This document shows positions 16,855 to 24,551 of a stretch of DNA of 64,000 bases, in pieces (position 1 is the first letter of the stretch; every line of letters begins with the position of its first letter). The notes beneath the pieces are model-generated. The model made no database searches, was not told where the DNA came from, and saw nothing but the letters and a program-made list of their open reading frames with translations. The translations under genes and the position numbers were made by a program. The stretch is from positions 64,689-128,688 of the forward strand of contig CAMCZZ010000007.1 in the NCBI GenBank assembly GCA_945888375.1, given 5' to 3'. The stretch comes from Akkermansia muciniphila. Its GTDB lineage: Bacteria > Verrucomicrobiota > Verrucomicrobiia > Opitutales > Opitutaceae.

Positions 16855-17456
16855 AACAAAAAATCCATTCTTGCGGACAATTTGAGGTCATGAGGGCTGA
16901 CACACTGGGTGTTCATATGCGGGTATCGGGATTCCCGGCCTCTTTGATTGCTGGTCCTTTTCCCAACCGGCATCAGCCCGACTTTTTTACCCTAAATAAA
17001 GCGGGCATACGCCATATCGTGTGCCTTGCCTCGACCACGCCGGTCCTTCGCTACGATCCCTATCCGGCCGGGCTATCTTGGTTGGCCATGGAGGATATGC
17101 CTGAGCTGGCTGATTTTGTGGAGCCTACGAATCTGGCCAATTTTCGGCTACTGGCGGCTACTGGCCAATCTGGAGATGCTGCCTTCAATAATCGAAAAGC
17201 AGCGAGGGTTTCGATGAATCGCATAGCTCAAAAGGTGGTGGCCACGCTTTGGCGAAATGAAGGCGTGTTCGTCCACTGCGAGTATGGGGTGGAACGAACG
17301 GGTCTCCTCATCGCGCTGGTGCTGTATCTGGCTTCTGATGAGCCGGAGGAGGCCGCTGCTGCGGTCGCACGCTGTTTGTCGCCTCATGCTGGTGACGGTG
17401 GTGATCTGGAGAAGCGTCTTTGGAATGTGCTCTCTGCCTCAATCAACGAACGGTAG
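16851..17456 (+). CDS. Protein tyrosine/dual-specificity phosphatase-like protein
   Basis: A 201-residue protein with the Cys-based phosphatase loop HCEYGVERTG (CX5R; Cys143 and Arg149 by my count), followed by a helix. This is the signature of dual-specificity and tyrosine phosphatases, which act on phosphoproteins, phosphoinositides or RNA 5' ends. I start at ATG 16851, which overlaps the preceding stop as ATGA; the frame is open to 16821 but that would lie inside the previous gene. A conserved general acid loop is not certain; MEDMPE near residue 80 is a candidate. Its tight coupling to OGG-fold and GIY-YIG-like genes is unusual and argues for a nucleic-acid or signalling role. Confidence 0.75.
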   Translation: MKQKIHSCGQFEVMRADTLGVHMRVSGFPASLIAGPFPNRHQPDFFTLNKAGIRHIVCLASTTPVLRYDPYPAGLSWLAMEDMPELADFVEPTNLANFRLLAATGQSGDAAFNNRKAARVSMNRIAQKVVATLWRNEGVFVHCEYGVERTGLLIALVLYLASDEPEEAAAAVARCLSPHAGDGGDLEKRLWNVLSASINER

Positions 17457-17577
17457 CGCAGCGTGGCGGGAGACCTTGCTTCTCAATTCCGGCGCGGGGT
17501 CTCCTTCGAATTCGGATGCATTTCCGTCTTTGCCTTTATCCGCGTTCCTCGGCGCTATCCGCGGTTAAACCACGGCC

Positions 17578-18360
17578 ATGAATGGAGAAACCCAGCGCTG
17601 GAAATGCCTCGTCGCCTATGAGGGCACGGCGTTTTCCGGTTGGCAGGCGCAGCCAGACAAAAACGCCGTCCAAGACCACATCGAGCGGCGGCTGGCGGAG
17701 CTCCTGCTGACCGAGGTGCGCATCCATGGCAGCGGGCGCACCGATGCCGGCGTGCACGCGCGCGGGCAGGTTTTTCATTTCGACGCGACCTGGCGGCATG
17801 GCCCGGACCGGCTGCTCGCGGCGCTGCGCGGGGGCCTGCCGCCCTCGATCCAGGTGCAAAGTGCGGAGCCGGTCCCGCACGAGTTTCACGCCCGTTACTC
17901 GGCGGTTGGTAAGATTTATCATTACCACCTCATCCACGGCGCTTGGGCGGACCCTTTTGAGCATGCCTACACCTGGTCGGTGCCCAAGGCGCTCGATGTG
18001 GGGGCGATGCGCGCGGCCGCCGGGGTGCTCCGCGGGCGGCATGATTTTCGGGCTTTCTCGGCTTTCGGCGGCGAGGAGCGGGAAAACACCGTGCGCACCC
18101 TGGCGCGGCTCGACCTGATCGAGAACGGCTCGCGCCTGCGCATCGAGGCGGAGGCGGAGGGCTTTCTCTACAAGATGGTGCGCAGCCTCGTGGGCGCGCT
18201 GGTCTATGCCGGCATGGGCAAGCTCACGCCGGAGCGTATCGCCGCGCTGCTCGAGCTGCGCGAGCGCACCGCCGAGGTGGAGACGGCCCCTCCGCAGGGC
18301 TTGTTTCTCAGGCAGGTCCACTACCCGGAGACGGCGGCCGGGGCGGAGGCTGCGCGATGA
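17578..18360 (+). CDS. truA: tRNA pseudouridine(38-40) synthase
   Basis: TruA converts uridines 38-40 in the anticodon arm of tRNAs to pseudouridine. The N-terminal YEGTAFSGWQAQ and the catalytic motif SGRTDAGVHARGQV, with the nucleophilic Asp, are present. The C-terminal FLYKMVRSLVGAL segment is also typical. The length of 260 residues is normal. The start at 17578 follows a pyrimidine-poor, short leader. Its stop overlaps the comF start as ATGA, so the two are likely co-translated. Confidence 0.96.
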   Translation: MNGETQRWKCLVAYEGTAFSGWQAQPDKNAVQDHIERRLAELLLTEVRIHGSGRTDAGVHARGQVFHFDATWRHGPDRLLAALRGGLPPSIQVQSAEPVPHEFHARYSAVGKIYHYHLIHGAWADPFEHAYTWSVPKALDVGAMRAAAGVLRGRHDFRAFSAFGGEERENTVRTLARLDLIENGSRLRIEAEAEGFLYKMVRSLVGALVYAGMGKLTPERIAALLELRERTAEVETAPPQGLFLRQVHYPETAAGAEAAR

Positions 18361-19100
18361 AAGAGCGGGGCGGCTGGCGGGGGCTGGGGCGGGCGCTGTG
18401 CGATGTGATTTTCCCTCCTTCCTGTCTGCACTGCGGCGGCCTGGTGACCGAGGCGAGTCCCTTGCGCCATGTCTGCGCGGTCTGTGAACCGCTCATCCTG
18501 CGGGTGGAGCCGCCGGCCTGCCCGTGTTGCGGTCATCCCTATTTTGGCGAGACGATCGGCGAGCGGCTCTGCGTGCATTGCGAGGGTCTGGCGCCGGAGT
18601 TTCACGAGGGCCGCACGGCGGTGCTGTTTCGCGGCCCGGCGCGGGCTCTCGTCCACACGTTAAAATACCGGCATGGGCTCTTCGTGCTCGAGGATATGGC
18701 GGAACTGATCGCGACCAGTCCGCATGCTGCGGATTTTTTGCGCGGGGCCACGCTGGTGCCGGTGCCCCTGCATCCGCGCAAGGAGCGGGAGCGCGGCTAC
18801 AACCAATCGCGAGAGCTGGCGCAGGCGGTGGCGGCCCGGCTCGGGGCGGGCACCGGGGTAGCCGGGCTATTGCGGCGGGTCGCGGATACCCAGACGCAAA
18901 CCAATCTCGATCGCGAGCAGCGGCGGGCGAACCTCAAAAACGCGTTTGCGCTGGCGCCGGGTGTCGTCATTACCTCGGACTCTCGGTATGTGCTCCTGGA
19001 TGATGTTTTTACCACTGGTTCGACCCTTAATGCCTGCGCGGCGGTGCTGCGCCGGGCGGGTGCGGTGAACGTGGATGTCTGCACTTTTGGCCACGGTTAA
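18357..19100 (+). CDS. comF: ComF family phosphoribosyltransferase-like protein
   Basis: The N-terminus has paired cysteines (CLHCGG, CAVC, CPCCG, CVHC) forming a zinc-binding region. The C-terminal half is a type I phosphoribosyltransferase fold with the PRPP-binding motif VLLDDVFTTGSTL. In competent bacteria ComF helps single-stranded DNA uptake; elsewhere its role is not settled. The size (247) is usual. It overlaps truA by 4 bases and precedes accD by 32 bases. Confidence 0.88.
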   Translation: MKERGGWRGLGRALCDVIFPPSCLHCGGLVTEASPLRHVCAVCEPLILRVEPPACPCCGHPYFGETIGERLCVHCEGLAPEFHEGRTAVLFRGPARALVHTLKYRHGLFVLEDMAELIATSPHAADFLRGATLVPVPLHPRKERERGYNQSRELAQAVAARLGAGTGVAGLLRRVADTQTQTNLDREQRRANLKNAFALAPGVVITSDSRYVLLDDVFTTGSTLNACAAVLRRAGAVNVDVCTFGHG

Positions 19101-19132
19101 CCGGTCCCTGCCTCTCTAATCCTTTTGCGTCT

Positions 19133-19996
19133 ATGTCGTTGTTCAGCCCGCCCAAGTATTCCACTGTTGTTATCAAGCGTAAGGACATCCCCAAGGGTCT
19201 TTACGCGAAGTGTCCCCTGTCCGGGGAGACGATTTTCACCCAGGAACTGGAGGCCAACCAGATGGTGGTGCCGCGCAGTGGTTATCATTTCCCCATCGGG
19301 GCCCGCGGGCGGATCCAGGCCTTGTTTGATGCGGAGACTTTCGAGGAGCACGATGCCTCGGTGCGGTCGGCGGATCCTTTGAAGTTTGTGGACTCGGCCC
19401 CCTATCCCGAGCGCATCAAAAAATACGAGCGCGACAGCGGCCTGCCCGAAGCGGTCATCTGCGGCACGGGCAAGATCCACGGCATCAAGGTTTCCGTGGC
19501 GGTGATGGATTTCCGTTTTTGCGGCGGCGCGATGGGCTCGGCGGTGGGAGAGAAGATCACCCGCGCGATCGAGCGGGCGCTGGCGGAAAAGATCCCCTGC
19601 CTCATTTTCTCGGCCTCGGGTGGCGCGCGCATGCAGGAGGGCATTTTCTCGCTTATGCAAATGGCCAAGACCAGCGCCGCGCTCGGCCGTCTGGCGCAGG
19701 CCGGTCTGCCCTATATTTCCATCCTTACCCATCCGACGATGGGCGGCGTGACCGCCAGCTTCGCGGTGCTGGGCGACGTCAATATCGCCGAGCCCGGCGC
19801 GTTGATCGGTTTTGCCGGGGCGCGCGTGATCAAGGACACGGTTAAGCAGACCCTGCCGGCGGGTTTCCAGACCGCCGAGTTCTTGGAGAAAAAAGGCCTC
19901 ATCGACCTCATCGTGCCGCGCCTTGAGATGCGCGACACCCTCCGCACCGTCTTGGGCGCGCTCCACCTGCGCAAGGCCCCGGCTTCGGCGGGTTAA
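19133..19996 (+). CDS. accD: Acetyl-CoA carboxylase carboxyltransferase subunit beta, zinc ribbon eroded
   Basis: AccD with AccA transfers the carboxyl group from biotin to acetyl-CoA to make malonyl-CoA for fatty acid synthesis. The crotonase-like core is well kept (MDFRFCGGAMGSAVGEK, SASGGARMQEG, TMGGVTASFA). The N-terminal zinc ribbon normally has CxxC...CxxC. Here it reads KCPLSGETIF and VVPRSGYHF, so three of the four cysteines are replaced and zinc binding should be lost. The flanking residues still align, so the fold may be kept. The length of 287 residues is normal. The gene lies between comF and folC; accD-folC adjacency is common. Confidence 0.95.
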   Translation: MSLFSPPKYSTVVIKRKDIPKGLYAKCPLSGETIFTQELEANQMVVPRSGYHFPIGARGRIQALFDAETFEEHDASVRSADPLKFVDSAPYPERIKKYERDSGLPEAVICGTGKIHGIKVSVAVMDFRFCGGAMGSAVGEKITRAIERALAEKIPCLIFSASGGARMQEGIFSLMQMAKTSAALGRLAQAGLPYISILTHPTMGGVTASFAVLGDVNIAEPGALIGFAGARVIKDTVKQTLPAGFQTAEFLEKKGLIDLIVPRLEMRDTLRTVLGALHLRKAPASAG

Positions 19997-20043
19997 ACAA
20001 GACGGGTGGATCGGCGCGGTTCGCCCAAGTTTCCCTCGCATCC

Positions 20044-21381
20044 GTGAGCAAGGAGGCCTCCTGGGGTGACGCGGCGGACTATGCCGCAATCTGCGAGCGG
20101 CTCTACGCGCTCAAGGCTGGCGGTGTTTCCTTTGGCATCGACCGCATGCAGGCCTTTGCCGCTTTGCTCGGCCATCCGGAGCGCGCCACGCCGGCGCTGC
20201 ACGTGGCGGGCACCAACGGCAAGGGGTCGGTCGCAGCTATGCTGGACTCCATCCTGCGCGCGGCCGGCCGGCGCACCGGGCTCTACACCTCGCCCCATCT
20301 GGTGCGGCTCGGGGAACGCGTGCGCGTGGATGGCGTGGCGCTCACCGAGGTGGAGATCGTGGCCTACGTGGCCGAGTTGCTACCGAAGGCGGCGGAGCTG
20401 GAGCAGGCCACGCCTGGGGAGGCTCCGAGTTTCTTTGAGCTGATGACCGCGATGGCGTTTCTGCAGTTCCAACGGAAAAACTGTGCGGCGGCGGTGGTGG
20501 AAGTGGGTTTGGGCGGTCGGCTGGATGCGACCAATATCCTCGCACCCGAGGTTGCGGTGATCACCAGCATCGGCTTCGACCACTGCGAGCTCCTCGGCGA
20601 CACCCTTGCGGCCATCGCGGGCGAGAAAGCCGGGATCATCAAGCCGGGCGTGCCGGTGGTCATGGGCCTACTCCCGGAAGAAGCCGAGGCCGTGGTGCGC
20701 CGGGTGGCGGCGGAGCGGGGCGCACCGCTCACGGCGGTGCGGGATGTTTTTGGTGGGGACGTGGAAACCTATCCGCGGTCGTCGCTCGAGGGCGATTACC
20801 AGCGGCTCAATGCGGCGACTGCCACGCTGGCGGCGCGAGTGGTGGCGGGGCGTTTCGGGCTCACCGAGGCGCACATCCAAGACGGCCTTGCCCGGGTCGC
20901 GTGGCCGGGGCGCTGGCAGCGGTCGCGGCTGGCCGACGGACGGCTCCTCGTGCTCGACGCTTCGCATAATCCCGAGGGGGCGGTCGTGCTGGACGGCCTG
21001 CTGGGCAAACTGGTCGCGGAGACCGGCCGGCGGCCGGTGGTGGTGACTGGAGTGCTCGGTGCGGCGCGGGCGCGGCCCTTGCTCGCGGTGATCGGACGCC
21101 ACGCCCGGGAGATCCATCTGGCGCGGCCGCAACAGGCCCGGGCCTCGAGCTTCGAGGAGTTGGAGGCGCTGGTGCCGGCGGAATTCTTTTCGCGCGGCGG
21201 GCGGGTGCTGCGCGGCGAGGTGGCCGGGCTTTTCCCCGGGCCGGGTTGTTGCGCGGTCGGCGCGCCGGGGCCGGCTGGCGACGTCGTGGTCGTGACGGGT
21301 TCGATCTACCTGCTCGGCGAGGTCCTCGCCCGCCTCGAGCCGGAGCGCGGCGCGGGCGAGCAGCGGCTGCAGGATTTTTAA
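20044..21381 (+). CDS. folC: Bifunctional folylpolyglutamate/dihydrofolate synthase
   Basis: FolC adds glutamate to dihydropteroate or to tetrahydrofolates. The P-loop GTNGKGSV, TSPHLVRLGERVRVDG, GGRLDATNI and LDASHNPEGAV motifs are all visible in a Mur-ligase-type fold of 445 residues. Translation begins at GTG 20044. It follows accD by 47 bases and is convergent with the ABC ATPase gene. Confidence 0.94.
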   Translation: MSKEASWGDAADYAAICERLYALKAGGVSFGIDRMQAFAALLGHPERATPALHVAGTNGKGSVAAMLDSILRAAGRRTGLYTSPHLVRLGERVRVDGVALTEVEIVAYVAELLPKAAELEQATPGEAPSFFELMTAMAFLQFQRKNCAAAVVEVGLGGRLDATNILAPEVAVITSIGFDHCELLGDTLAAIAGEKAGIIKPGVPVVMGLLPEEAEAVVRRVAAERGAPLTAVRDVFGGDVETYPRSSLEGDYQRLNAATATLAARVVAGRFGLTEAHIQDGLARVAWPGRWQRSRLADGRLLVLDASHNPEGAVVLDGLLGKLVAETGRRPVVVTGVLGAARARPLLAVIGRHAREIHLARPQQARASSFEELEALVPAEFFSRGGRVLRGEVAGLFPGPGCCAVGAPGPAGDVVVVTGSIYLLGEVLARLEPERGAGEQRLQDF

Positions 21382-21383
21382 CC

Positions 21384-21411
21384 CGGCCCGGTCTGGGCGC
21401 CGGTCGGGCCG
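21384..21411. terminator. Possible bidirectional hairpin between folC and the ABC ATPase gene
   Basis: A 7-bp stem, CGGCCCG at 21384-21390 and CGGGCCG at 21405-21411, sits between two convergent genes. The folC side has no clear T-run after the stem, so its efficiency as an intrinsic terminator is uncertain. Confidence 0.35.
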
Positions 21412-21430
21412 AAAAGGGTGGGGCGGCGGC

Positions 21431-22567
21431 TTACTTGAGCACTTGTTCGGTCGCGGCGTCGAAGAGGTGGGCGGCGCCGATCTTGAGCGTGACCTTGACC
21501 GCCTGGCCGACCTCGAAGCGGTCGGTGGGGCGCACGCGGGCGATGAAGCTGGTGGCGCCGGTGCCGAGGTAGAGGAAGGTCTCGGCGCCCATGGGCTCGG
21601 AGACCTCGACCTTCACCTCGATGGTGTGCGCCGGATCGGCCCGCTCCAAACCGAGGGTGTCCTGCACGTCTTCGGGGCGGATGCCGAAGACAACCTCGCG
21701 GTCGAGGTGCCCGGCGCCCTTGGCGGAAAGGGCGGCGTCGAGGGTGATGCGCACGGGGGTGGCGGCGGCGTTGGTCTCGACAAAATCGAGCAGACCGGCC
21801 GAGGCGGAGCGGTGCAGGCGGCCTTTGAAAAAGTTCATCGGCGGGCTGCCGATGAAGCCGGCGACGAAAATATTTTCCGGACGGTTGTAGAGATCGAGGG
21901 GGGCATCGACCTGCATGATGCGACCGTCCTTCATCACGCAGATGCGGTCGCCCATGGTCATGGCCTCGACCTGGTCGTGCGTGACATAGATCATGGTCGC
22001 ACCGAGGCGCGCGTGGAGCTTGGAGATCTCGGTGCGGGTGGAGACGCGCATCTTTGCGTCTAGGTTGGAAAGAGGCTCGTCGAAGAGGAAGACCTTCGGT
22101 TTGCGCACGATGGCGCGGCCGACGGCGACGCGCTGGCGCTGGCCGCCGGAGAGGGCCTTGGGCTTGCGATCGAGGTAGGGGTCTAGGCCTAGCATGGCGG
22201 AGGCCTCGCGCACGCGGGCGTCGATCTCGGCCTTGGGGAACTTCCGCAGCTTCAGGCCGAAGGCCATGTTCTCGTAGACCGACATGTGCGGGTAGAGCGC
22301 GTAGTTCTGGAAAACCATGGCGATGTCCCGGTCTTTGGGCAGGACGTTGTTAACCACCACATCGTCGATGGCGATGGTGCCGCCGGTGATCTCTTCGAGT
22401 CCGGCGATCATGCGCAGGGTGGTGGATTTTCCGCAGCCGGACGGGCCGACGAGGACCATGAATTCGCGGTCCCGGATTTCGAGGTTGATCCCGTGGACGA
22501 CTTTGATGCCGGGGCCTTTGTTTTCGGCGTAGGATTTTTCCAGGTTGGAGATGACGACGGTAGCCAT
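21431..22567 (-). CDS. ugpC: Sugar/glycerol-phosphate ABC transporter ATP-binding protein (MalK/UgpC type)
   Basis: The ATPase of an importer for sugars or sn-glycerol-3-phosphate. It has Walker [10 protein letters not shown], the Q-loop in [11 protein letters not shown], signature [14 protein letters not shown], Walker [13 protein letters not shown] and the switch His in [11 protein letters not shown]. The C-terminal TOBE/MalK-type regulatory region (about 240-378) has VFGIRPEDV. The length (378) fits MalK, MsmK or UgpC. No permease or binding protein is adjacent, so it may serve several importers, as MsmK does. The gene symbol is by family only; the substrate is unknown. It is convergent with folC and divergent from the double ribbon-helix-helix gene. 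Confidence 0.9.
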   Translation of the reverse strand: MATVVISNLEKSYAENKGPGIKVVHGINLEIRDREFMVLVGPSGCGKSTTLRMIAGLEEITGGTIAIDDVVVNNVLPKDRDIAMVFQNYALYPHMSVYENMAFGLKLRKFPKAEIDARVREASAMLGLDPYLDRKPKALSGGQRQRVAVGRAIVRKPKVFLFDEPLSNLDAKMRVSTRTEISKLHARLGATMIYVTHDQVEAMTMGDRICVMKDGRIMQVDAPLDLYNRPENIFVAGFIGSPPMNFFKGRLHRSASAGLLDFVETNAAATPVRITLDAALSAKGAGHLDREVVFGIRPEDVQDTLGLERADPAHTIEVKVEVSEPMGAETFLYLGTGATSFIARVRPTDRFEVGQAVKVTLKIGAAHLFDAATEQVLK

Positions 22568-22819
22568 GGGGTAGGAACGGAGGGGTGGGCGGACGGGTTG
22601 CCGTGATGGGGATTTACGGGGAGCGGGTCACGGGCACCGCCCTCCGGTTAAAGAGAGAGGACAATCCCGGGCCTCGGAGCGGAGTCAACGCTGGGCGGGG
22701 CTGGCGACCGGGCGGGGTGGATTTCCAAGAAATTTGCATTGCCCGCGTCTTTCGGCCGTGGATACGTCTGACCCTTGGAGACGATCTTCTCTTTTTTTCC
22801 CCCCGCACCTTAACCCAAC

Positions 22820-23176
22820 ATGGCCAAAAAAACCGCTCCCGCTCCTTCTCCGCTCACCTTCGACCTCCCGGTCTCGCTCCTCAACAAGATGGAGACGCAA
22901 CGCAAAAAGCTGGGTCTGGCCTCCACCTCGGAGGTGGTGCGTTATGCGCTGGGTGAATTCGACCTCTCGAAATTCCGGGCTGATACCGAGGAGCGTAGGC
23001 AGATCTCGGTGCGTTTAGCGGCGGCGGACAAGGCCACCCTCGTGAAGGCCTCCAAGAAGCAGAAGGTCAGCCTCGGTGAGATCCTGCGCGCGGCGCTGGA
23101 GGCGTTGCCCGAAAAGAAAGCCTCGGACAAAAAGAGCCCGGCCAAAAAAGGTGCCGCCAAAAAGTCCAAAAAGTGA
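22820..23176 (+). CDS. Tandem ribbon-helix-helix protein with lysine-rich tail
   Basis: A 118-residue protein with two ribbon-helix-helix-like units: about 12-44 (FDLPVSLLNKM, then TSEVVRYAL) and about 60-95 (QISVRLAAADKATL, then LGEILRAAL). The C-terminal tail (about 98-118) is a Lys/Ala run reminiscent of histone H1-type tails. A single chain with two RHH units could mimic the dimer needed for DNA binding. No toxin gene is adjacent, so an antitoxin role is not supported; a small nucleoid or regulatory protein is more likely. The start lies after a very pyrimidine-rich leader. Confidence 0.72.
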   Translation: MAKKTAPAPSPLTFDLPVSLLNKMETQRKKLGLASTSEVVRYALGEFDLSKFRADTEERRQISVRLAAADKATLVKASKKQKVSLGEILRAALEALPEKKASDKKSPAKKGAAKKSKK

Positions 23177-23214
23177 TGGCCGAGCGCGGTCGATGGGCCC
23201 GGTGACTTAGCCGG

Positions 23215-23236
23215 CAGCCCGGCCCAGAACGGGCTG
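23215..23236 (+). terminator. Hairpin after the ribbon-helix-helix gene, weak terminator candidate
   Basis: CAGCCCG (23215-23221) pairs with CGGGCTG (23230-23236) 38 bases after the stop codon. The stem is stable but no T-run follows, so it may be only a structured 3' end. Confidence 0.35.
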
Positions 23237-23294
23237 GCCGCAATCCGCCACCGGTTTCCCAGTATCTTTCCTTTTCCCTACTCTACCTTCCTCC

Positions 23295-24488
23295 ATGAGC
23301 ACCGCCCCCGCCGCCCTCTCCACCTGGGCTCGTAATATCTCGCCCTCACCTACCCTGGCGGTTGACGCCAAGGCCAAGGCCCTGGCCGCCGCCGGGGAGG
23401 ACGTTTGTGGCTTCGCCGCGGGCGAGCCCGACTTTGATACGCCCGACCATATCAAGGAGGCCTGCATCGCGGCCCTGCAGGCCGGCAAGACCAAGTATGC
23501 TCCCACGCCTGGCATCGAGCCGTTGCGCCAGGCGCTGGCGGACAAGTATCGCGACGACTACGGTCTGGCGGTCGCGCCCTCCCAGGTCATCGTCTCGCCG
23601 GGCGGCAAGTTCTCCTGCTACCTCGCCATCCTCGCCACCTGTTCGCCGGGCGATGAGGTGATCATCCCCGCGCCTTACTGGGTGAGTTACCCCGAGATGG
23701 TGAAGCTCGCTGGCGCGCGCCCGGTGGTGGTGCTGGCCGATGATACCACCGGCTTTCGCCTGACCCCGGCGCAGCTCGAGGCGGCGATCACCCCGCGCAC
23801 CCGTCTGCTCATCCTTAACTCGCCCTCCAATCCCACGGGCGCGGTTTACAGCCGGGCGGAGATGGAGGCTATCGTCGAGGTGGCTCTGCGGCACAATCTC
23901 TACATCCTGTCCGACGAGATCTACGAGCACCTCACCTACGACGGGGCGAAACACGTCGCGCCCGCCACTTTCTCCAAGGAGGTCGAGGCCCGCACCATCA
24001 TCGTCTCGGGTTTCGCCAAGACTTTCGCCATGACCGGTTGGCGCCTCGGCACCACCGTCGCCCCCGCGCCCATCGCCAAGGCGATCGCCGAGCTCCAGAG
24101 CCAGACCACCAGCAACGCCACGACCTTCGCCCAGTGGGGCGCGCTGGCGGCGCTCAAGGAAAAGGAGAAGACGCGGGTCGCGCTCGATGCCATGCTGGTC
24201 GCCTTCGATCGCCGCCGGAAGCTGCTCCACGCCGAACTGAATAAAATCGCCGGCGTGCGCTGCCTCTTGGCGGAGGGTGCGTTCTATCTTTTCCCCAACA
24301 TCTCCTCCTTCGGGCTCAGTTCCGAAGAGTTCTGCCAGCGCTTGCTGGAGCAAAAGAAGGTGGCCGCCGTGCACGGCTCGGCTTTCGGGGCCGAGGGGTA
24401 TCTGCGGTTGAGCTACGCAACGGGCGACGAGACTATCCGCAAGGGGGTTGCCCGCCTGGCGGAGTTCTGCGCCACGTTGCGGTCTTGA
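23295..24488 (+). CDS. aspC: Class I aspartate aminotransferase
   Basis: A 397-residue PLP enzyme of the Iβ/Iγ-type aminotransferases. Motifs: [25 protein letters not shown] and the PLP lysine in [15 protein letters not shown], followed by the conserved Arg at the C-terminal LRLSYAT. It should exchange amino groups between aspartate and 2-oxoglutarate; prephenate or other substrates are possible in this subgroup. The ATG at 23295 lies after a pyrimidine-rich leader. It is convergent with the histidine kinase gene. Confidence 0.92.
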   Translation: MSTAPAALSTWARNISPSPTLAVDAKAKALAAAGEDVCGFAAGEPDFDTPDHIKEACIAALQAGKTKYAPTPGIEPLRQALADKYRDDYGLAVAPSQVIVSPGGKFSCYLAILATCSPGDEVIIPAPYWVSYPEMVKLAGARPVVVLADDTTGFRLTPAQLEAAITPRTRLLILNSPSNPTGAVYSRAEMEAIVEVALRHNLYILSDEIYEHLTYDGAKHVAPATFSKEVEARTIIVSGFAKTFAMTGWRLGTTVAPAPIAKAIAELQSQTTSNATTFAQWGALAALKEKEKTRVALDAMLVAFDRRRKLLHAELNKIAGVRCLLAEGAFYLFPNISSFGLSSEEFCQRLLEQKKVAAVHGSAFGAEGYLRLSYATGDETIRKGVARLAEFCATLRS

Positions 24489-24505
24489 GCCGAGGCCGTT
24501 TGCGC

Positions 24506-24531
24506 CCGGGGGAGATGTTTGTTTCCCCCGG
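24506..24531. terminator. Hairpin between convergent aspC and histidine kinase genes
   Basis: CCGGGGGA (24506-24513) pairs with TCCCCCGG (24524-24531), a perfect 8-bp stem with a 10-base loop between two 3' ends. No long T-run follows on either strand, so termination strength is uncertain. Confidence 0.45.
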
Positions 24532-24551
24532 CCGAAAGAGGCTTTTGCGGC

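Noticed and set aside
22820-23176. An antitoxin of a toxin-antitoxin pair
   Set aside because: No small toxin gene is adjacent on either side; neighbours are an ABC ATPase and an aminotransferase.
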